Positions 1-7,886 of a DNA stretch of 64,000 bases are shown piece by piece; position 1 is the first letter of the stretch, and every line of letters starts with the position of its first letter. This stretch comes from Candidatus Methylomirabilis lanthanidiphila (GTDB lineage: Bacteria > Methylomirabilota > Methylomirabilia > Methylomirabilales > Methylomirabilaceae): positions 1 through 64,000 of the forward strand of contig CABIKM010000006.1 of NCBI GenBank assembly GCA_902196205.1, read 5' to 3'. The notes beneath the pieces were generated by a model that was not told the origin of the DNA, searched no databases, and was given only the letters and a program-made list of their open reading frames with translations. The position numbers and the translations under genes are program-made.

Positions 1-64
1 CAGGTGTCTCAAAATCATTGACACATTCCGTGGACCGCTGACGTGGCGGCAGCGGCCGGTCGTC

Positions 65-84
65 CGCGCGAGTACGCTCGCGCG
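65..84. repeat. Perfect GC-rich hairpin upstream of the DUF5343 gene
   Basis: CGCGCGAG and CTCGCGCG form an 8-bp perfect stem around a 4-nt loop. No gene is visible between position 1 and the DUF5343 start at 213. The first 30 bases also contain a GTGTC (4-8)/GACAC (20-24) inverted pair that looks like the edge of an insertion sequence, but no transposase is present to confirm this. Confidence 0.5.
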
Positions 85-172
85 TCTGCCTGCCGCTGAC
101 CCGCAGCCCCATTAGGCCGCGCAAACAGAGAACTTTTTTTCCTCCGCAAACCCCTCAAATGAGGAATGGGAG

Positions 173-194
173 AAATGGGGGTCAGACCCCATTT
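173..194. repeat. Palindrome AAATGGGG-N6-CCCCATTT
   Basis: An 8-bp perfect inverted repeat whose core reads GGGGTCAGACCCC. It ends 7 bases before the Shine-Dalgarno (GAAGGAGA, 201-208) of the DUF5343 gene. It could be a REP-type palindrome or an operator; the sequence alone does not decide. Confidence 0.55.
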
Positions 195-212
195 TCATAC
201 GAAGGAGACGAT

Positions 213-887
213 ATGGCGGACAAGCACCCATACGTTCATGGCCCGGGCGCCCTCGTGCAGGTGGTCACCCAGTTCCGGAAGTCATTTCCTGCCGTGGTAA
301 ACGCGAGCACTCTGCAAAAGTTGGGCTTCGCCCCGAAAAACGAGAGCTACGTTCTCAATGTGTTGCGTTTCCTAGGCTTGATTGACCAGGAGGGCAAGAA
401 AACGGTCGAAGCGGCGAAGGCCTTCACTCTTCATGACGACGCCGCCTTCGCGAAATCTTTTGCGGCGCTCGTATCGAAGGCGTACGCCGACCTGTTCGAG
501 TTGCACGGCGACGCCGCGTGGGATCTCGACAGCGGCACGCTCATTACGTTCTTTAGGTCACATGACGAAGCGACAGCGATCGTCGGCAAGCTTCAAGCCT
601 CCACATTCAAGGTCTTGGCGGCCTACTCGGGCCACGGCGACGTTCCAGCAGCCAAGACTCCCGCGGCTAAGGGTCTGAAGCCGGCAGCCAAGTCGGTTTC
701 AAAGAAAGGTGCAGAGGCCGTAAAGGCTTCGGCTTCCACGGGCGGTACCGAAGACGTCAAGGGCGGAAAAGGGTCAAGCGTAGTGGGGCTCACTGTTCGC
801 ATCGAGATCAATCTCCCGGCAGACGGAGACCAGGAAACGTACGATCGAATTTTCAAGAGCATCAGGGAGAACCTGTTGAATGGATGA
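213..887 (+). CDS. DUF5343 family protein (winged-helix-like N-terminus)
   Basis: Predicted 224 residues from ATG 213, chosen because GAAGGAGA lies 4-11 bases upstream. An in-frame start at 159 would read through the palindrome at 173-194. The N-terminal ~60 residues look like a winged-helix fold (NASTLQKLGFAP, then VLNVLRFLGLID). A middle helical part follows, then a Lys/Ala-rich linker at about 145-190. The last ~28 residues form a well-ordered block (GLTVRIEINLPADGDQETYD). It matches the DUF5343 family as I know it; the biochemical role is unknown. The stop overlaps the start of the next gene by 8 bases, so the two are probably translated together. I infer a DNA- or partner-binding subunit of a two-gene module with the downstream HEPN-like protein. 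Confidence 0.8.
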   Translation: MADKHPYVHGPGALVQVVTQFRKSFPAVVNASTLQKLGFAPKNESYVLNVLRFLGLIDQEGKKTVEAAKAFTLHDDAAFAKSFAALVSKAYADLFELHGDAAWDLDSGTLITFFRSHDEATAIVGKLQASTFKVLAAYSGHGDVPAAKTPAAKGLKPAAKSVSKKGAEAVKASASTGGTEDVKGGKGSSVVGLTVRIEINLPADGDQETYDRIFKSIRENLLNG

Positions 888-1359
888 ACCGTTTGCGCTC
901 TTCGAGCGAGTGGTTCGGATGGCGCACAAGGTCACCGAAGCGCGATCGGTACCGATTGGAGGCTTGCATCCTTTCGACCAGCGAGACATTCATCCCAAGT
1001 TGCCGCCGGTCGTCAAGCAGCTCTTCGACGATAGCCATTTTGCCCAAGCTACATTTGAGGCCTACAAGTTCGTTGACAAGGAAGTGCAGCGGTTCTCGAA
1101 GTCAACAGAAAGCGGCTTCAAGGTGATGATGCAGGCCTTCGCCGTAGAGAACCCACTCATCCGCCTCACTCCGTTGGCGACGCCGTCCGAGAAAGACGAG
1201 CAGAAGGGCTTTCAGTTCCTCTTCGCAGGATCCGTGCTTGCCATACGGAATCCTCGGGGTCACAAGCATTCGCTCGTCGACTCGCCCGACCAGTGTCTTG
1301 ACCACTTGAGCTTAGCTTCCTTGCTGCTCAGAAGGTTGGACGATGCAGGGTTCAGGTAG
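880..1359 (+). CDS. TIGR02391 / Ymh family protein, HEPN-like
   Basis: 159 residues starting inside the DUF5343 gene (8-bp overlap). It contains the family landmarks: N-terminal HPFDQRDIHPKLP, central TFEAYKFVDKEVQ, and C-terminal FLFAGSVLAIRNPRGHKH followed by a DHLSLASLLLRRLD helix. RNPRGH fits the RX4-6H motif of HEPN ribonuclease-type domains, which is why I suspect a toxin or abortive-infection effector. That function is inference: the family is annotated only as uncharacterised. Length is typical and no damage is visible. The next 110 bases hold no gene. Confidence 0.75.
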   Translation: MDEPFALFERVVRMAHKVTEARSVPIGGLHPFDQRDIHPKLPPVVKQLFDDSHFAQATFEAYKFVDKEVQRFSKSTESGFKVMMQAFAVENPLIRLTPLATPSEKDEQKGFQFLFAGSVLAIRNPRGHKHSLVDSPDQCLDHLSLASLLLRRLDDAGFR

Positions 1360-1362
1360 GCT

Positions 1363-1422
1363 CGGCCTAACAGGGTATGCAGCAGACGGGCTTCGCCAGC
1401 CGCAGATCCGCAGCTCCGTTAT
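1363..1422. other. attC-like remnant (tentative)
   Basis: The stretch starts with GCCTAACA, continues with GCAGCAGACGGGC and ends near CCGTTA, which resembles the R''...R' ends and inner region of integron attC sites. The terminal 3' core is imperfect (GTTAT instead of GTTRRRY) and no integrase is in the window. Confidence 0.2.
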
Positions 1423-1473
1423 ATTTTCCATCACGCCCCTCGGTTTGACACTAGGTAGAAAAAGAGAAGTTTC

Positions 1474-1767
1474 ATGCCACGACTGACTGAACAAGAACAA
1501 CAAGAGATCATCCGATATATCGAGGCGGACAAACCGCTGCCGGATAGGTATCGCTTCCTGCTCTTCGAGGACAAGCGCGAGGTGGAGTTGGTCTGGAACG
1601 GCAAGAGTAGCGAGGTTAGCAGTATCGTCCTGCCCTTTCAGGTGATCGAGCAGGTGGACGAGCCGCGCGCCGAAAGGCCGGAGGATACGTCATCACAAGG
1701 ATTGCTGTTTGACGAGCGCGGCCGTCAGCTCAAGGGCTGGACGAACAAACTGGTTCCTCATCGCTGA
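1474..1767 (+). pseudogene. N-terminal fragment of a site-specific DNA (adenine) methyltransferase
   Basis: The 97 codons match the start of a family of type III-like/adenine-specific DNA methyltransferases (LTEQEQQEIIRYIEADKPLP, then LLFEDKREVELVWNGK and RGRQLKGWTNKLV). In intact members this is followed by a block like WGDNK...LSSLKNGP and then the catalytic domain. Here the block between NKLV and SSLKNGP is missing and the frame has shifted, so the ORF stops at 1767. SSLKNGP can still be read in another frame at 1759-1779. No catalytic DPPY/FxGxG region follows. This is a dead remnant. Confidence 0.75.
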
Positions 1768-1830
1768 AGAACGGGCCGCAAGCGCCAAGGTCGTTATCAG
1801 CACGCGCTTCAATCCCGATAGGGTTGATTT

Positions 1831-1956
1831 CCCGCGGCTTGCCGCGAGTACGTCATACCGGCGAAAGCCGGTATCCAGGGAGTCCGACTGGATTCCGTGT
1901 CAAGCACGGAATGACGAGTCAGAGCGGGAGAGGATACCTCGCGGCTTGCCGCGAGG
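1831..1956. repeat. REP-like composite repeat, copy A
   Basis: A 64-bp core (1852-1915) has GTCAT/ATGAC ends and two perfect hairpins: ATACCGGC/GCCGGTAT (1855-1874) and ATTCCGTG/CACGGAAT (1892-1912). It is flanked by two copies of a GCGGCTTGCCGC hairpin (about 1832-1848 and 1937-1956). Related elements with the GTCATTCCGG...CCAG...GGATTCCCGC pattern occur at 23626 and 56132. It sits between the two restriction-modification remnants. Confidence 0.7.
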
Positions 1957-1965
1957 TGATTCATT

Positions 1966-2178
1966 AGCAAGCAGCAGGTCTTTCTCGATTTTGTACTGTC
2001 ACACTACGTCAGCGTCGGGGTGGAAGAACTTGATCAGGACAAGCTCACTCCCCTATTGCGGCTCAAGTATCACAACTCCATCGCCGACGCCGTGGCCGAT
2101 CTTGGCAGGCCGGATGAGATTGGGCGTGTCTTCGCAGGCTTCCAGAAGTACCTGTATCAGCAACAGGCGGCCGCGTGA
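1966..2178 (+). pseudogene. C-terminal fragment of type I restriction enzyme HsdR
   Basis: An open frame of 70 codons ending at TGA 2176-2178. It begins SKQQVFLDFVLSHYV and ends with DEIGRVFAGFQKYLY, the usual carboxy end of EcoEI-type HsdR subunits. No start codon, helicase or nuclease part precedes it; the upstream side is repeat copy A. It is the last ~70 residues of a lost restriction subunit, next to a methyltransferase remnant. Confidence 0.75.
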
Positions 2179-2256
2179 CAAACAATACGAGCCAACAAGG
2201 CACTCTACCGGACGCGCACAATCGATGCGACTCATTTTACGAAAGGAGGCACGGCA

Positions 2257-2379
2257 ATGGGTGACAGTGGAAAAAAGGATAAAGGCAAAAGGGAAACGCA
2301 GAAAAAGGCTCAGCTTGATCCAAAGGCAAAACGGAAATTGAAACAGGAAAAGAAGCATAAGTCCGGCTCTTCCAGGTGA
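2257..2379 (+). CDS. Small lysine-rich protein (40 residues)
   Basis: ATG at 2257 with a strong Shine-Dalgarno AAGGAGG (2243-2249) and stop TGA 2377-2379. The product begins MGDSGKKDKGKRETQ and is very basic (about 14 Lys, few hydrophobics), so it is probably disordered and possibly nucleic-acid-binding. I recognise similar MGD..KKDKGK small proteins across unrelated bacteria, but they have no assigned function. The clean ribosome binding site and coding bias argue for a real gene despite its size. Confidence 0.65.
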   Translation: MGDSGKKDKGKRETQKKAQLDPKAKRKLKQEKKHKSGSSR

Positions 2380-2440
2380 CTTTCACTCACACAAGGAAGC
2401 TGACGCTTCGCCGGTGCGATGTGACGCCCGACCTGTCCCG

Positions 2441-2918
2441 ATGAAACGCGTGGTCGTCATTGGAGCGGGGGCGGCGGGGACTATGGCCGCGATCTTTGCG
2501 GCCTCCAGCGGCGCCGAGACGCTGCTCCTTGAGCGCACAAAGGACGGCGGACGCAAAATTCTCATGAGCGGGGGCGGCCGGTGTAACATCCTACCCGCCG
2601 TCGTTCATGAGTCGCGCTTTGTCACCGATTCTTCACCTCACACCCTTCGAAAGATGCTGCGCTCCTGGCCGCTAAGCGAGCAGATCGCATTCTTCGAAGG
2701 CGAAGTCGGGAGACGGGGGGTACGGGAAAGCCGAAGTCACCGGCGGTGGCGTGCGTCTGTCGGAGATCGATCCGAAAACGATGGAAAGCAAGATTCACAA
2801 GGGGCTGTTTCTGTGCGGCGAGATACTCGACGCCTTCGGACCGATCGGCGGCTACAACTTCTTCTGGGCGTGGGCGACGGGGCGCGCGGCCGGCCTCGGC
2901 GCATCACGCACACAATAG
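2441..2918 (+). pseudogene. HI0933/BaiN-type NAD(P)/FAD-dependent oxidoreductase, internally deleted
   Basis: From ATG 2441 the sequence reads a Rossmann FAD-binding start (VVVIGAGAAGTMAAIFAA, then GRKILMSGGGRCN), the HI0933-like signature. About 85 codons in, the reading breaks near 2705-2726. The family C-terminus resumes in another frame (2727-2918, e.g. [18 protein letters not shown], then [12 protein letters not shown]). Intact members are about 400 residues, so roughly 250 are missing. It is a pseudogene with a large internal deletion and frameshift. Confidence 0.8.
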
Positions 2919-2963
2919 GTCTTCAATCGTGCACTCTCTCAATCTGAGATAGTAGGTTGACCG

Positions 2964-4871
2964 ATGCCTCTCATTTCACTCGATCATGTCTCCATCGCAT
3001 ACGGACACGTGCCGCTGCTCGACGACGCCAGTCTGCAGATCGAAGCCGGCGAACGTGTGTGCGTGATCGGCCGGAACGGCACCGGCAAATCCACATTGCT
3101 CCAGATCCTCAGTGGAGATCAGACCCCTGACAGCGGCTCGGTGTGGCGACAGCCTGAGATTGCGGTCGCGCGGCTTGTACAGGACGTTCCCCTGTCGTCC
3201 AACCGCCCTGTATTCGACGTCGTTGCGGAAGGGCTCGGTAACCTCGGCGAGTTGGTGGCTGCCTACCATCACGCGGCGGTGGAGGTAGCCGAACGAGGCA
3301 CCGACATCTCGCTCGAACAGCTGGGCAGGCTGCAGCACGAACTCGAAGAGCGGGACGGTTGGCGCCTCGAGCAGCGCGTGGAAACCGTCCTCGATCGTCT
3401 CGGTCTCCCAACCGAGGCCATCGTCGACGCCTTGTCTGGAGGCTGGCGGCGGCGCGTGTTGCTGGCGCGGGCACTGGTGGCCCAGCCGCAACTTCTCCTG
3501 CTCGACGAGCCCACCAACCATCTCGACATCGAAGCGATGATTTGGCTCGAAGAGTTTCTCAAGACGTACGCCGGCGCGGTGGTGTTTGTCACCCACGATC
3601 GGGTATTTCTCCAGAATCTCGCAACCCGAATCGTGGAACTGGATCGCGGCACACTGACGTCGTGGCCGGGCGACTACGCGACCTTTCTCCGCAGGAAGGA
3701 AGAATGGCTTGCGAGTGAGGCTGCGCAGAACGACAAGTTCGACAAGCGGCTCGCCGCAGAAGAGGTGTGGCTTCGCCAGGGCATCAAGGCGCGCCGAACG
3801 CGGGATGAAGGCCGGGTTCGCGCACTGATGGCCATGCGACAAGAACGGGCCGCCCGGCGTGCGAAGGTCGGCAATGTGCGTCTACAGGCCGAGATCGGCG
3901 AGCGCTCGGGCCGGCTCGTGTTCGAGGCCACCGACATTTCGAAGTCGTTCGGCGACAAGGCCGTCGTCCGCGATCTGTCGTTACGCGTGATGCGCGGCGA
4001 TCGTGTGGGATTGATCGGCCCGAACGGATCGGGCAAGACGACCCTGCTTCGACTGTTGATCGGCGAACTCACGCCAGACACGGGCGACGTTGAGCGCGGC
4101 GCCAACGTCCAGGTGGCGTATTACGACCAGCAGCGCGAGCAGCTCGATCCCCAGCGCACGGTGTTTGACACGGTCGGCGATGGACACGACACGGTCACGG
4201 TGAACGGCCGCACGCAGCACGTCCACGGATACCTCCGCGATTTTCTGTTTCCACCTGAGCGTGCGTACGCCCGGGTCCAGACGCTGTCCGGCGGCGAGCG
4301 AAATCGCCTGGTGCTGGCACGCCTGTTCACGCAACCTGCCAACGTCCTCGTACTCGATGAGCCCACAAACGATCTCGATATCGAGACGCTGGAATTGCTC
4401 GAATCGTATCTTATCGAGTGGCCGGGAACACTGCTGCTCGTCAGCCACGATCGCGCGTTCATCGATCACGTCGTTACGAGTACGCTCGTCTTCGAGGGCG
4501 GCGGACAGGTGCAGGAGTACGTCGGTGGATACGAGGACTGGCTGCGGCAGCGCGGTACCCGGGAGATGGCGGCCAAGGCGCAGCCGGAGAGGGCGGCACG
4601 CCCTGCGGTACCGCCCGCGACGGTAGCGACCAGGAAGAAATCGACCTATCGCGAGCAAAGGGAACTCGATCAGTTGCCGGCGCAGATTGACGCCCTGGAA
4701 CGCGAGCACGCGCAACTGACCGCCTCGATCACCGACCCCCTCTTTTACCGGCAACCGGCCGATTCCATCACGCAAGCGCTCGCGCGCCTGGAGGCGCTGG
4801 CACGCGAGCTTCACGACGCCTACGCCCGCTGGGATGAGCTCGATTCCCGCATCGCACGCGGACGCGCGTGA
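2964..4871 (+). CDS. uup: ABC-F family ATPase Uup
   Basis: 635 residues with two ABC domains and no membrane segments. Domain 1 has GRNGTGKST (Walker A, ~36-44), LSGGWRRRVLLARAL and LLLLDEPTNHLD. Domain 2 has GPNGSGKTT, LSGGERNRLVLARL and VLVLDEPTNDLD. The charged region between domains (~240-315) fits the ABC-F linker. A C-terminal coiled coil (~560-635) after a basic stretch is the DNA/ribosome-binding tail typical of Uup. ABC-F proteins act on ribosomes, and Uup has been linked to ribosome assembly and transposon excision. The next gene is a second ABC-F protein. Confidence 0.93.
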   Translation: MPLISLDHVSIAYGHVPLLDDASLQIEAGERVCVIGRNGTGKSTLLQILSGDQTPDSGSVWRQPEIAVARLVQDVPLSSNRPVFDVVAEGLGNLGELVAAYHHAAVEVAERGTDISLEQLGRLQHELEERDGWRLEQRVETVLDRLGLPTEAIVDALSGGWRRRVLLARALVAQPQLLLLDEPTNHLDIEAMIWLEEFLKTYAGAVVFVTHDRVFLQNLATRIVELDRGTLTSWPGDYATFLRRKEEWLASEAAQNDKFDKRLAAEEVWLRQGIKARRTRDEGRVRALMAMRQERAARRAKVGNVRLQAEIGERSGRLVFEATDISKSFGDKAVVRDLSLRVMRGDRVGLIGPNGSGKTTLLRLLIGELTPDTGDVERGANVQVAYYDQQREQLDPQRTVFDTVGDGHDTVTVNGRTQHVHGYLRDFLFPPERAYARVQTLSGGERNRLVLARLFTQPANVLVLDEPTNDLDIETLELLESYLIEWPGTLLLVSHDRAFIDHVVTSTLVFEGGGQVQEYVGGYEDWLRQRGTREMAAKAQPERAARPAVPPATVATRKKSTYREQRELDQLPAQIDALEREHAQLTASITDPLFYRQPADSITQALARLEALARELHDAYARWDELDSRIARGRA

Positions 4872-4896
4872 CGGATTCCCTTGTAACTACTCAGGT

Positions 4897-4924
4897 GTGT
4901 AGGCTGTAGGCTGAAGGCTGTTAG
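4897..4924. repeat. Low-complexity dispersed repeat (AGGCTG/AAGGCTG type)
   Basis: Degenerate repetition of a 7-mer (TGTAGGCTGTAGGCTGAAGG). It belongs to the same class of short-period repeats as those at 7211, 38876 and 44071. Intergenic, between the two ABC-F genes. Confidence 0.5.
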
Positions 4925-5051
4925 TCATTGCGCATGGACCGAATCAAGGCGCCCAGAACTTTTTCGGTCTCCATCATTGTTGCGTCGCATTTGGTATGGT
5001 CTCGCATGGCGCGTTCCTACAGTCTATCTACCTAAGTTGTGACCTTCCTGT

Positions 5052-5057
5052 TATAAT
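5052..5057 (+). promoter_or_regulatory. Consensus -10 box very close to the ybiT start
   Basis: A perfect TATAAT lies 8 bases before ATG 5066. There is no clear -35 box at 16-18 bp and no Shine-Dalgarno between it and the ATG. Transcription starting ~7 bp downstream of the box would begin at or next to the start codon, giving a leaderless or nearly leaderless mRNA. Confidence 0.4.
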
Positions 5058-5065
5058 ACACCGCT

Positions 5066-6664
5066 ATGATTTCAGTGAGCGGTGTGTGCATGAGGTTCGG
5101 CTCGAAAATCCTGTTCGAAGACGTCACGACGACGTTTTCAGCGGGACGGCGTTACGGCCTGACGGGCCCCAACGGCGCCGGCAAGTCGACGTTCATGAAG
5201 CTGCTCACCGGCGAAATCGATCCGCAGGTGGGCACGGTGGCCAAGCCGCGCAAGCTCGGCGTCCTCAGCCAGGATCAATACGCCTTTGATCGGTTCCGCG
5301 TGATCGACACCGTCATCATGGGCAACAGACGCCTGTGGGCGGCCCTTCAGGAACGCGATGAGATCTACGCACAACCGGAGATGACCCACGACGCCGGCAT
5401 GCGCCTCGGCGAGCTGGAGGGCATTGTCGGCGACGAAGACGGCTACTCGGCAGAGAACGACGCGGCCCTGCTGCTGCAGGGGCTCGATATTCCCGACAAC
5501 ATCCACGACTGGAAGATGTCGGAATTACAGGGCGGGCAGAAGGTGCGCGTGCTGTTGGCACAGGCCCTGTTCGGCCATCCGGAGGCGCTGCTGCTTGACG
5601 AGCCGACGAACCACCTGGACCTGGATTCGATTCACTGGCTGGAGGAACTCCTGGGCCGATACGACGGCACGCTCATCGTCATCTCGCACGACCGCCATTT
5701 CCTAAACAACGTCTGCACGCATATCGCCGACATCGACTATCAGACGATCATTACCTACACCGGCGGCTACGACGACATGGTGGTCGCTAAGACGCAGATT
5801 CGGTCAAAGATCGAGTCTGAGAACGCGCAACGGGGGAAGAAGATCGCGCAGTTGCGGGACTTCATCCAGCGTTTCGGGGCGGGCACGCGCGCGAGCCAGG
5901 CCACATCGCGTCGCAAGGAAGTCGAACGGCTGCAGACAAGCGATCTGGCCCGCTCGAACATTCAGCGTCCGTACATCAAATTCTCAATGAAGCGGCCGTC
6001 CGGAAAAGTTGCGCTGGAGTTCGAGAACCTATCGAAGGGCTTCACGAACAATCCTGTTATTTCCGGCTTCAGCGCCATCGTCAATCGGGGTGAGAAGATC
6101 GTGCTCGTCGGCCGCAACGGGGCAGGAAAAACTACCCTGCTGAAGGCACTGCTGGCCGATGCGCCAGATTTGCCGGCCTCCCCTGCCGATGTGGACTGCG
6201 GCAAGACAACGTGGGGGTACGGGGTGTCGATCGGCTACTTTCCACAGGACCACACCGGAGAGATCGAGAAGGGGCTTACGGCGGCGGACTGGCTGCATCG
6301 CTTCGATCCGGATGCGTCACGGCAGGACATTCACGGACTGTTGGGACAAATGCTGTTCAGTGGCGAAGAAGGCCACAAGCCGACCGACGCACTTTCCGGC
6401 GGCGAGACCGCCAGACTGCTGTTCTGCCGCATCATGCTGCTGAAACCGAACGTACTCGTCCTGGACGAGCCCACCAACCATCTCGATCTGGAATCCATCA
6501 ACGCGCTGAATGTGGCGCTTCAGAAGTTCGAGGGCACCGTGCTGCTGGTCACGCACGACCAGGACCTGCTCGAAGAGGTGGGCACGCGGATATGGTGCTT
6601 CGAGCACGGCAAGATTGTGGATTTCAAAGGGAGCTACGAGGAATACGCTGCGTCGCTGGTCTGA
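5066..6664 (+). CDS. ybiT: ABC-F family ATPase, YbiT-like
   Basis: 532 residues, the length of E. coli YbiT, whose N-terminus it resembles (MRFGSKILFED, then RYGLTGPNGAGKSTFMKLL). Domain 1 carries GPNGAGKST, a signature that reads LQGGQKVRVLLAQAL (Q replaces S) and ALLLDEPTNHLD. Domain 2 has GRNGAGKTT, LSGGETARLLFCRI and VLVLDEPTNHLD. The linker contains the basic QATSRRKEVERL segment. A cytoplasmic ribosome-associated ATPase is expected; the exact step in translation is not established for YbiT. No Shine-Dalgarno precedes ATG 5066 (see the -10 box at 5052). Confidence 0.9.
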   Translation: MISVSGVCMRFGSKILFEDVTTTFSAGRRYGLTGPNGAGKSTFMKLLTGEIDPQVGTVAKPRKLGVLSQDQYAFDRFRVIDTVIMGNRRLWAALQERDEIYAQPEMTHDAGMRLGELEGIVGDEDGYSAENDAALLLQGLDIPDNIHDWKMSELQGGQKVRVLLAQALFGHPEALLLDEPTNHLDLDSIHWLEELLGRYDGTLIVISHDRHFLNNVCTHIADIDYQTIITYTGGYDDMVVAKTQIRSKIESENAQRGKKIAQLRDFIQRFGAGTRASQATSRRKEVERLQTSDLARSNIQRPYIKFSMKRPSGKVALEFENLSKGFTNNPVISGFSAIVNRGEKIVLVGRNGAGKTTLLKALLADAPDLPASPADVDCGKTTWGYGVSIGYFPQDHTGEIEKGLTAADWLHRFDPDASRQDIHGLLGQMLFSGEEGHKPTDALSGGETARLLFCRIMLLKPNVLVLDEPTNHLDLESINALNVALQKFEGTVLLVTHDQDLLEEVGTRIWCFEHGKIVDFKGSYEEYAASLV

Positions 6665-6753
6665 CGCACGTCTTCGACGAAATAGTACGCCGACCAGTTG
6701 CCAGGACGGCATATGCAGGGCGTCCTTTATTCGGCGTCACAAAGGAGACAACT

Positions 6754-7170
6754 ATGAAGCGAACGGGTTTACTGCTCACCTTGACCTTAACCGTTGGAAT
6801 CGCACTGGGGGTAATCGGGACACAGACCGTGGATGCACAGCAGGAGCCGATGAAACGTACCGTGCTGATCAGGACGGATCTGGCCGGGATTCAGGGAAAG
6901 GAAGCTATTTTGGTCTTGGTGGAATTTGCGCCGGGAGCCGTTACCGCATCCCACTATCACTCAGGAGAAGAGCTGGCGTACCTCCTTGAAGGCACCGTCA
7001 GCATGGAGGCCCAAGGCAAATCACCGATCACCTTCAAGCCTGGCGATACCTTCCATCTGGCACCCAAGCAGGTGCATCGCGTCAAGAACCTCAGCGCGAC
7101 AACTCCGGCCAAGGCTTTGACCTTCACCATCGCCGAGAAGGGCCAGCCGGATACCGTCCCGGTAAAATAG
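6754..7170 (+). CDS. Secreted cupin-domain protein
   Basis: 138 residues from ATG 6754 (AAAGGAG at 6741-6747). Residues 1-28 form a signal peptide (KR, hydrophobic LLLTLTLTVGIALGVIG, cleavage near VDAQQ). One cupin barrel follows: motif 1 HYHSGEELAYLLEG and motif 2 PGDTFHLAPKQVHRVKN, with His, His, Glu and His positions suitable for a metal. A small single-domain periplasmic cupin; substrate unknown. It stands alone, 83 bp after ybiT. Confidence 0.85.
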   Translation: MKRTGLLLTLTLTVGIALGVIGTQTVDAQQEPMKRTVLIRTDLAGIQGKEAILVLVEFAPGAVTASHYHSGEELAYLLEGTVSMEAQGKSPITFKPGDTFHLAPKQVHRVKNLSATTPAKALTFTIAEKGQPDTVPVK

Positions 7171-7210
7171 CAGCGGGAAGCGTTCAGCCAGGTCGGAAAG
7201 AATCGAAGGG

Positions 7211-7230
7211 GGCTGATAGCTGATAGCTGA
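7211..7230. repeat. Low-complexity dispersed repeat (GCTGATA type)
   Basis: Tandem GCTGATAGCTGATAGCTGA, three near-identical 7-mers just beyond the 3' end of the tRNA gene. Confidence 0.5.
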
Positions 7231-7233
7231 ATT

Positions 7234-7310
7234 TGGTGGCGGTGACTGGACTCGAACCAGTGACGCCGCGGATATGAGCCGCGTGCTCTGACCGACTGAG
7301 CTACACCGCC
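7234..7310 (-). tRNA. tRNA-Met (CAU anticodon)
   Basis: The reverse complement folds as a 77-nt tRNA: acceptor GGCGGTG/CACCGCC, D-arm GCTC..GAGC, anticodon stem CGCGG/CCGCG with loop CTCATAT, T-arm with GGTTCGAGTCC, and an encoded CCA end. Anticodon CAT means elongator Met, or Ile2 if the C is lysidinylated. Overall similarity to elongator tRNA-Met favours Met. It is not the initiator, because the first acceptor pair is a normal G-C. Confidence 0.9.
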
Positions 7311-7425
7311 ATGCCGTTCATAAAACCGTCATGAGTATGTACGGTATTGTGCAACGCTTGTCAAGCGGAAGGGACTCCGACGGGACGGCGTAACCCGGCC
7401 CGCAGGAGCCTTGGCGAGCTTGATT

Positions 7426-7734
7426 TCAGAGAAGCTTGGTCATGACCTTGGCATCCCAGTCTTGCGCCAGATCGCTCAGCTCCTGGGCCAGCCGCCGCCC
7501 TTCTTCGTCCGTCGTCCACAGCTTCTCCCATGCATCGAGGTCCGCATAGGCGGTGAACTTCCAGAGCGCAAGATACTGAGGGCGATGCCCTACGTAGAGG
7601 TCGCGCGAGAAAAGACCGACGAGCTTAAACTGCGGGAGGAGCTTTGTGAAGTGATCGGCAAACCGCTGGTATGCGTCGGTTACCTGTTTCCGATTGACCC
7701 CCGGCTTCTGGTCAAACTCAATCATATAGAACAT
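7426..7734 (-). CDS. Small NIPSNAP/ABM-like protein, function unknown
   Basis: 102 residues from ATG 7734, preceded by GGAGG with an 8-base spacer; a GTG at 7749 would include that Shine-Dalgarno. The pattern of one alpha+beta unit (FYMIEFDQKPG, then YLALWKFTAYADLDAWEKLW) resembles dimeric alpha-beta barrel proteins such as NIPSNAP or antibiotic-biosynthesis-monooxygenase-like domains. No catalytic residues can be assigned. It stands alone between the tRNA and tenA. Confidence 0.6.
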   Translation of the reverse strand: MFYMIEFDQKPGVNRKQVTDAYQRFADHFTKLLPQFKLVGLFSRDLYVGHRPQYLALWKFTAYADLDAWEKLWTTDEEGRRLAQELSDLAQDWDAKVMTKLL

Positions 7735-7886
7735 CGCCTGTTCCTCCACGCGGCATTTCTAACCATGATTTCGCCCATCGCGACCAAATAGGACCGGATC
7801 GTTTGCGTGCAGCGTAGCTTGCCATGCGCTCGCCAAGATGTCAAACATTTTTCGGGCCTTTCCGAGAGCCCACAGCCGTTCCTGAC

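Noticed and set aside
1-30. Terminal inverted repeat of an insertion sequence
   Set aside because: GTGTC/GACAC spacing looks IS-like, but there is no transposase or opposite end.
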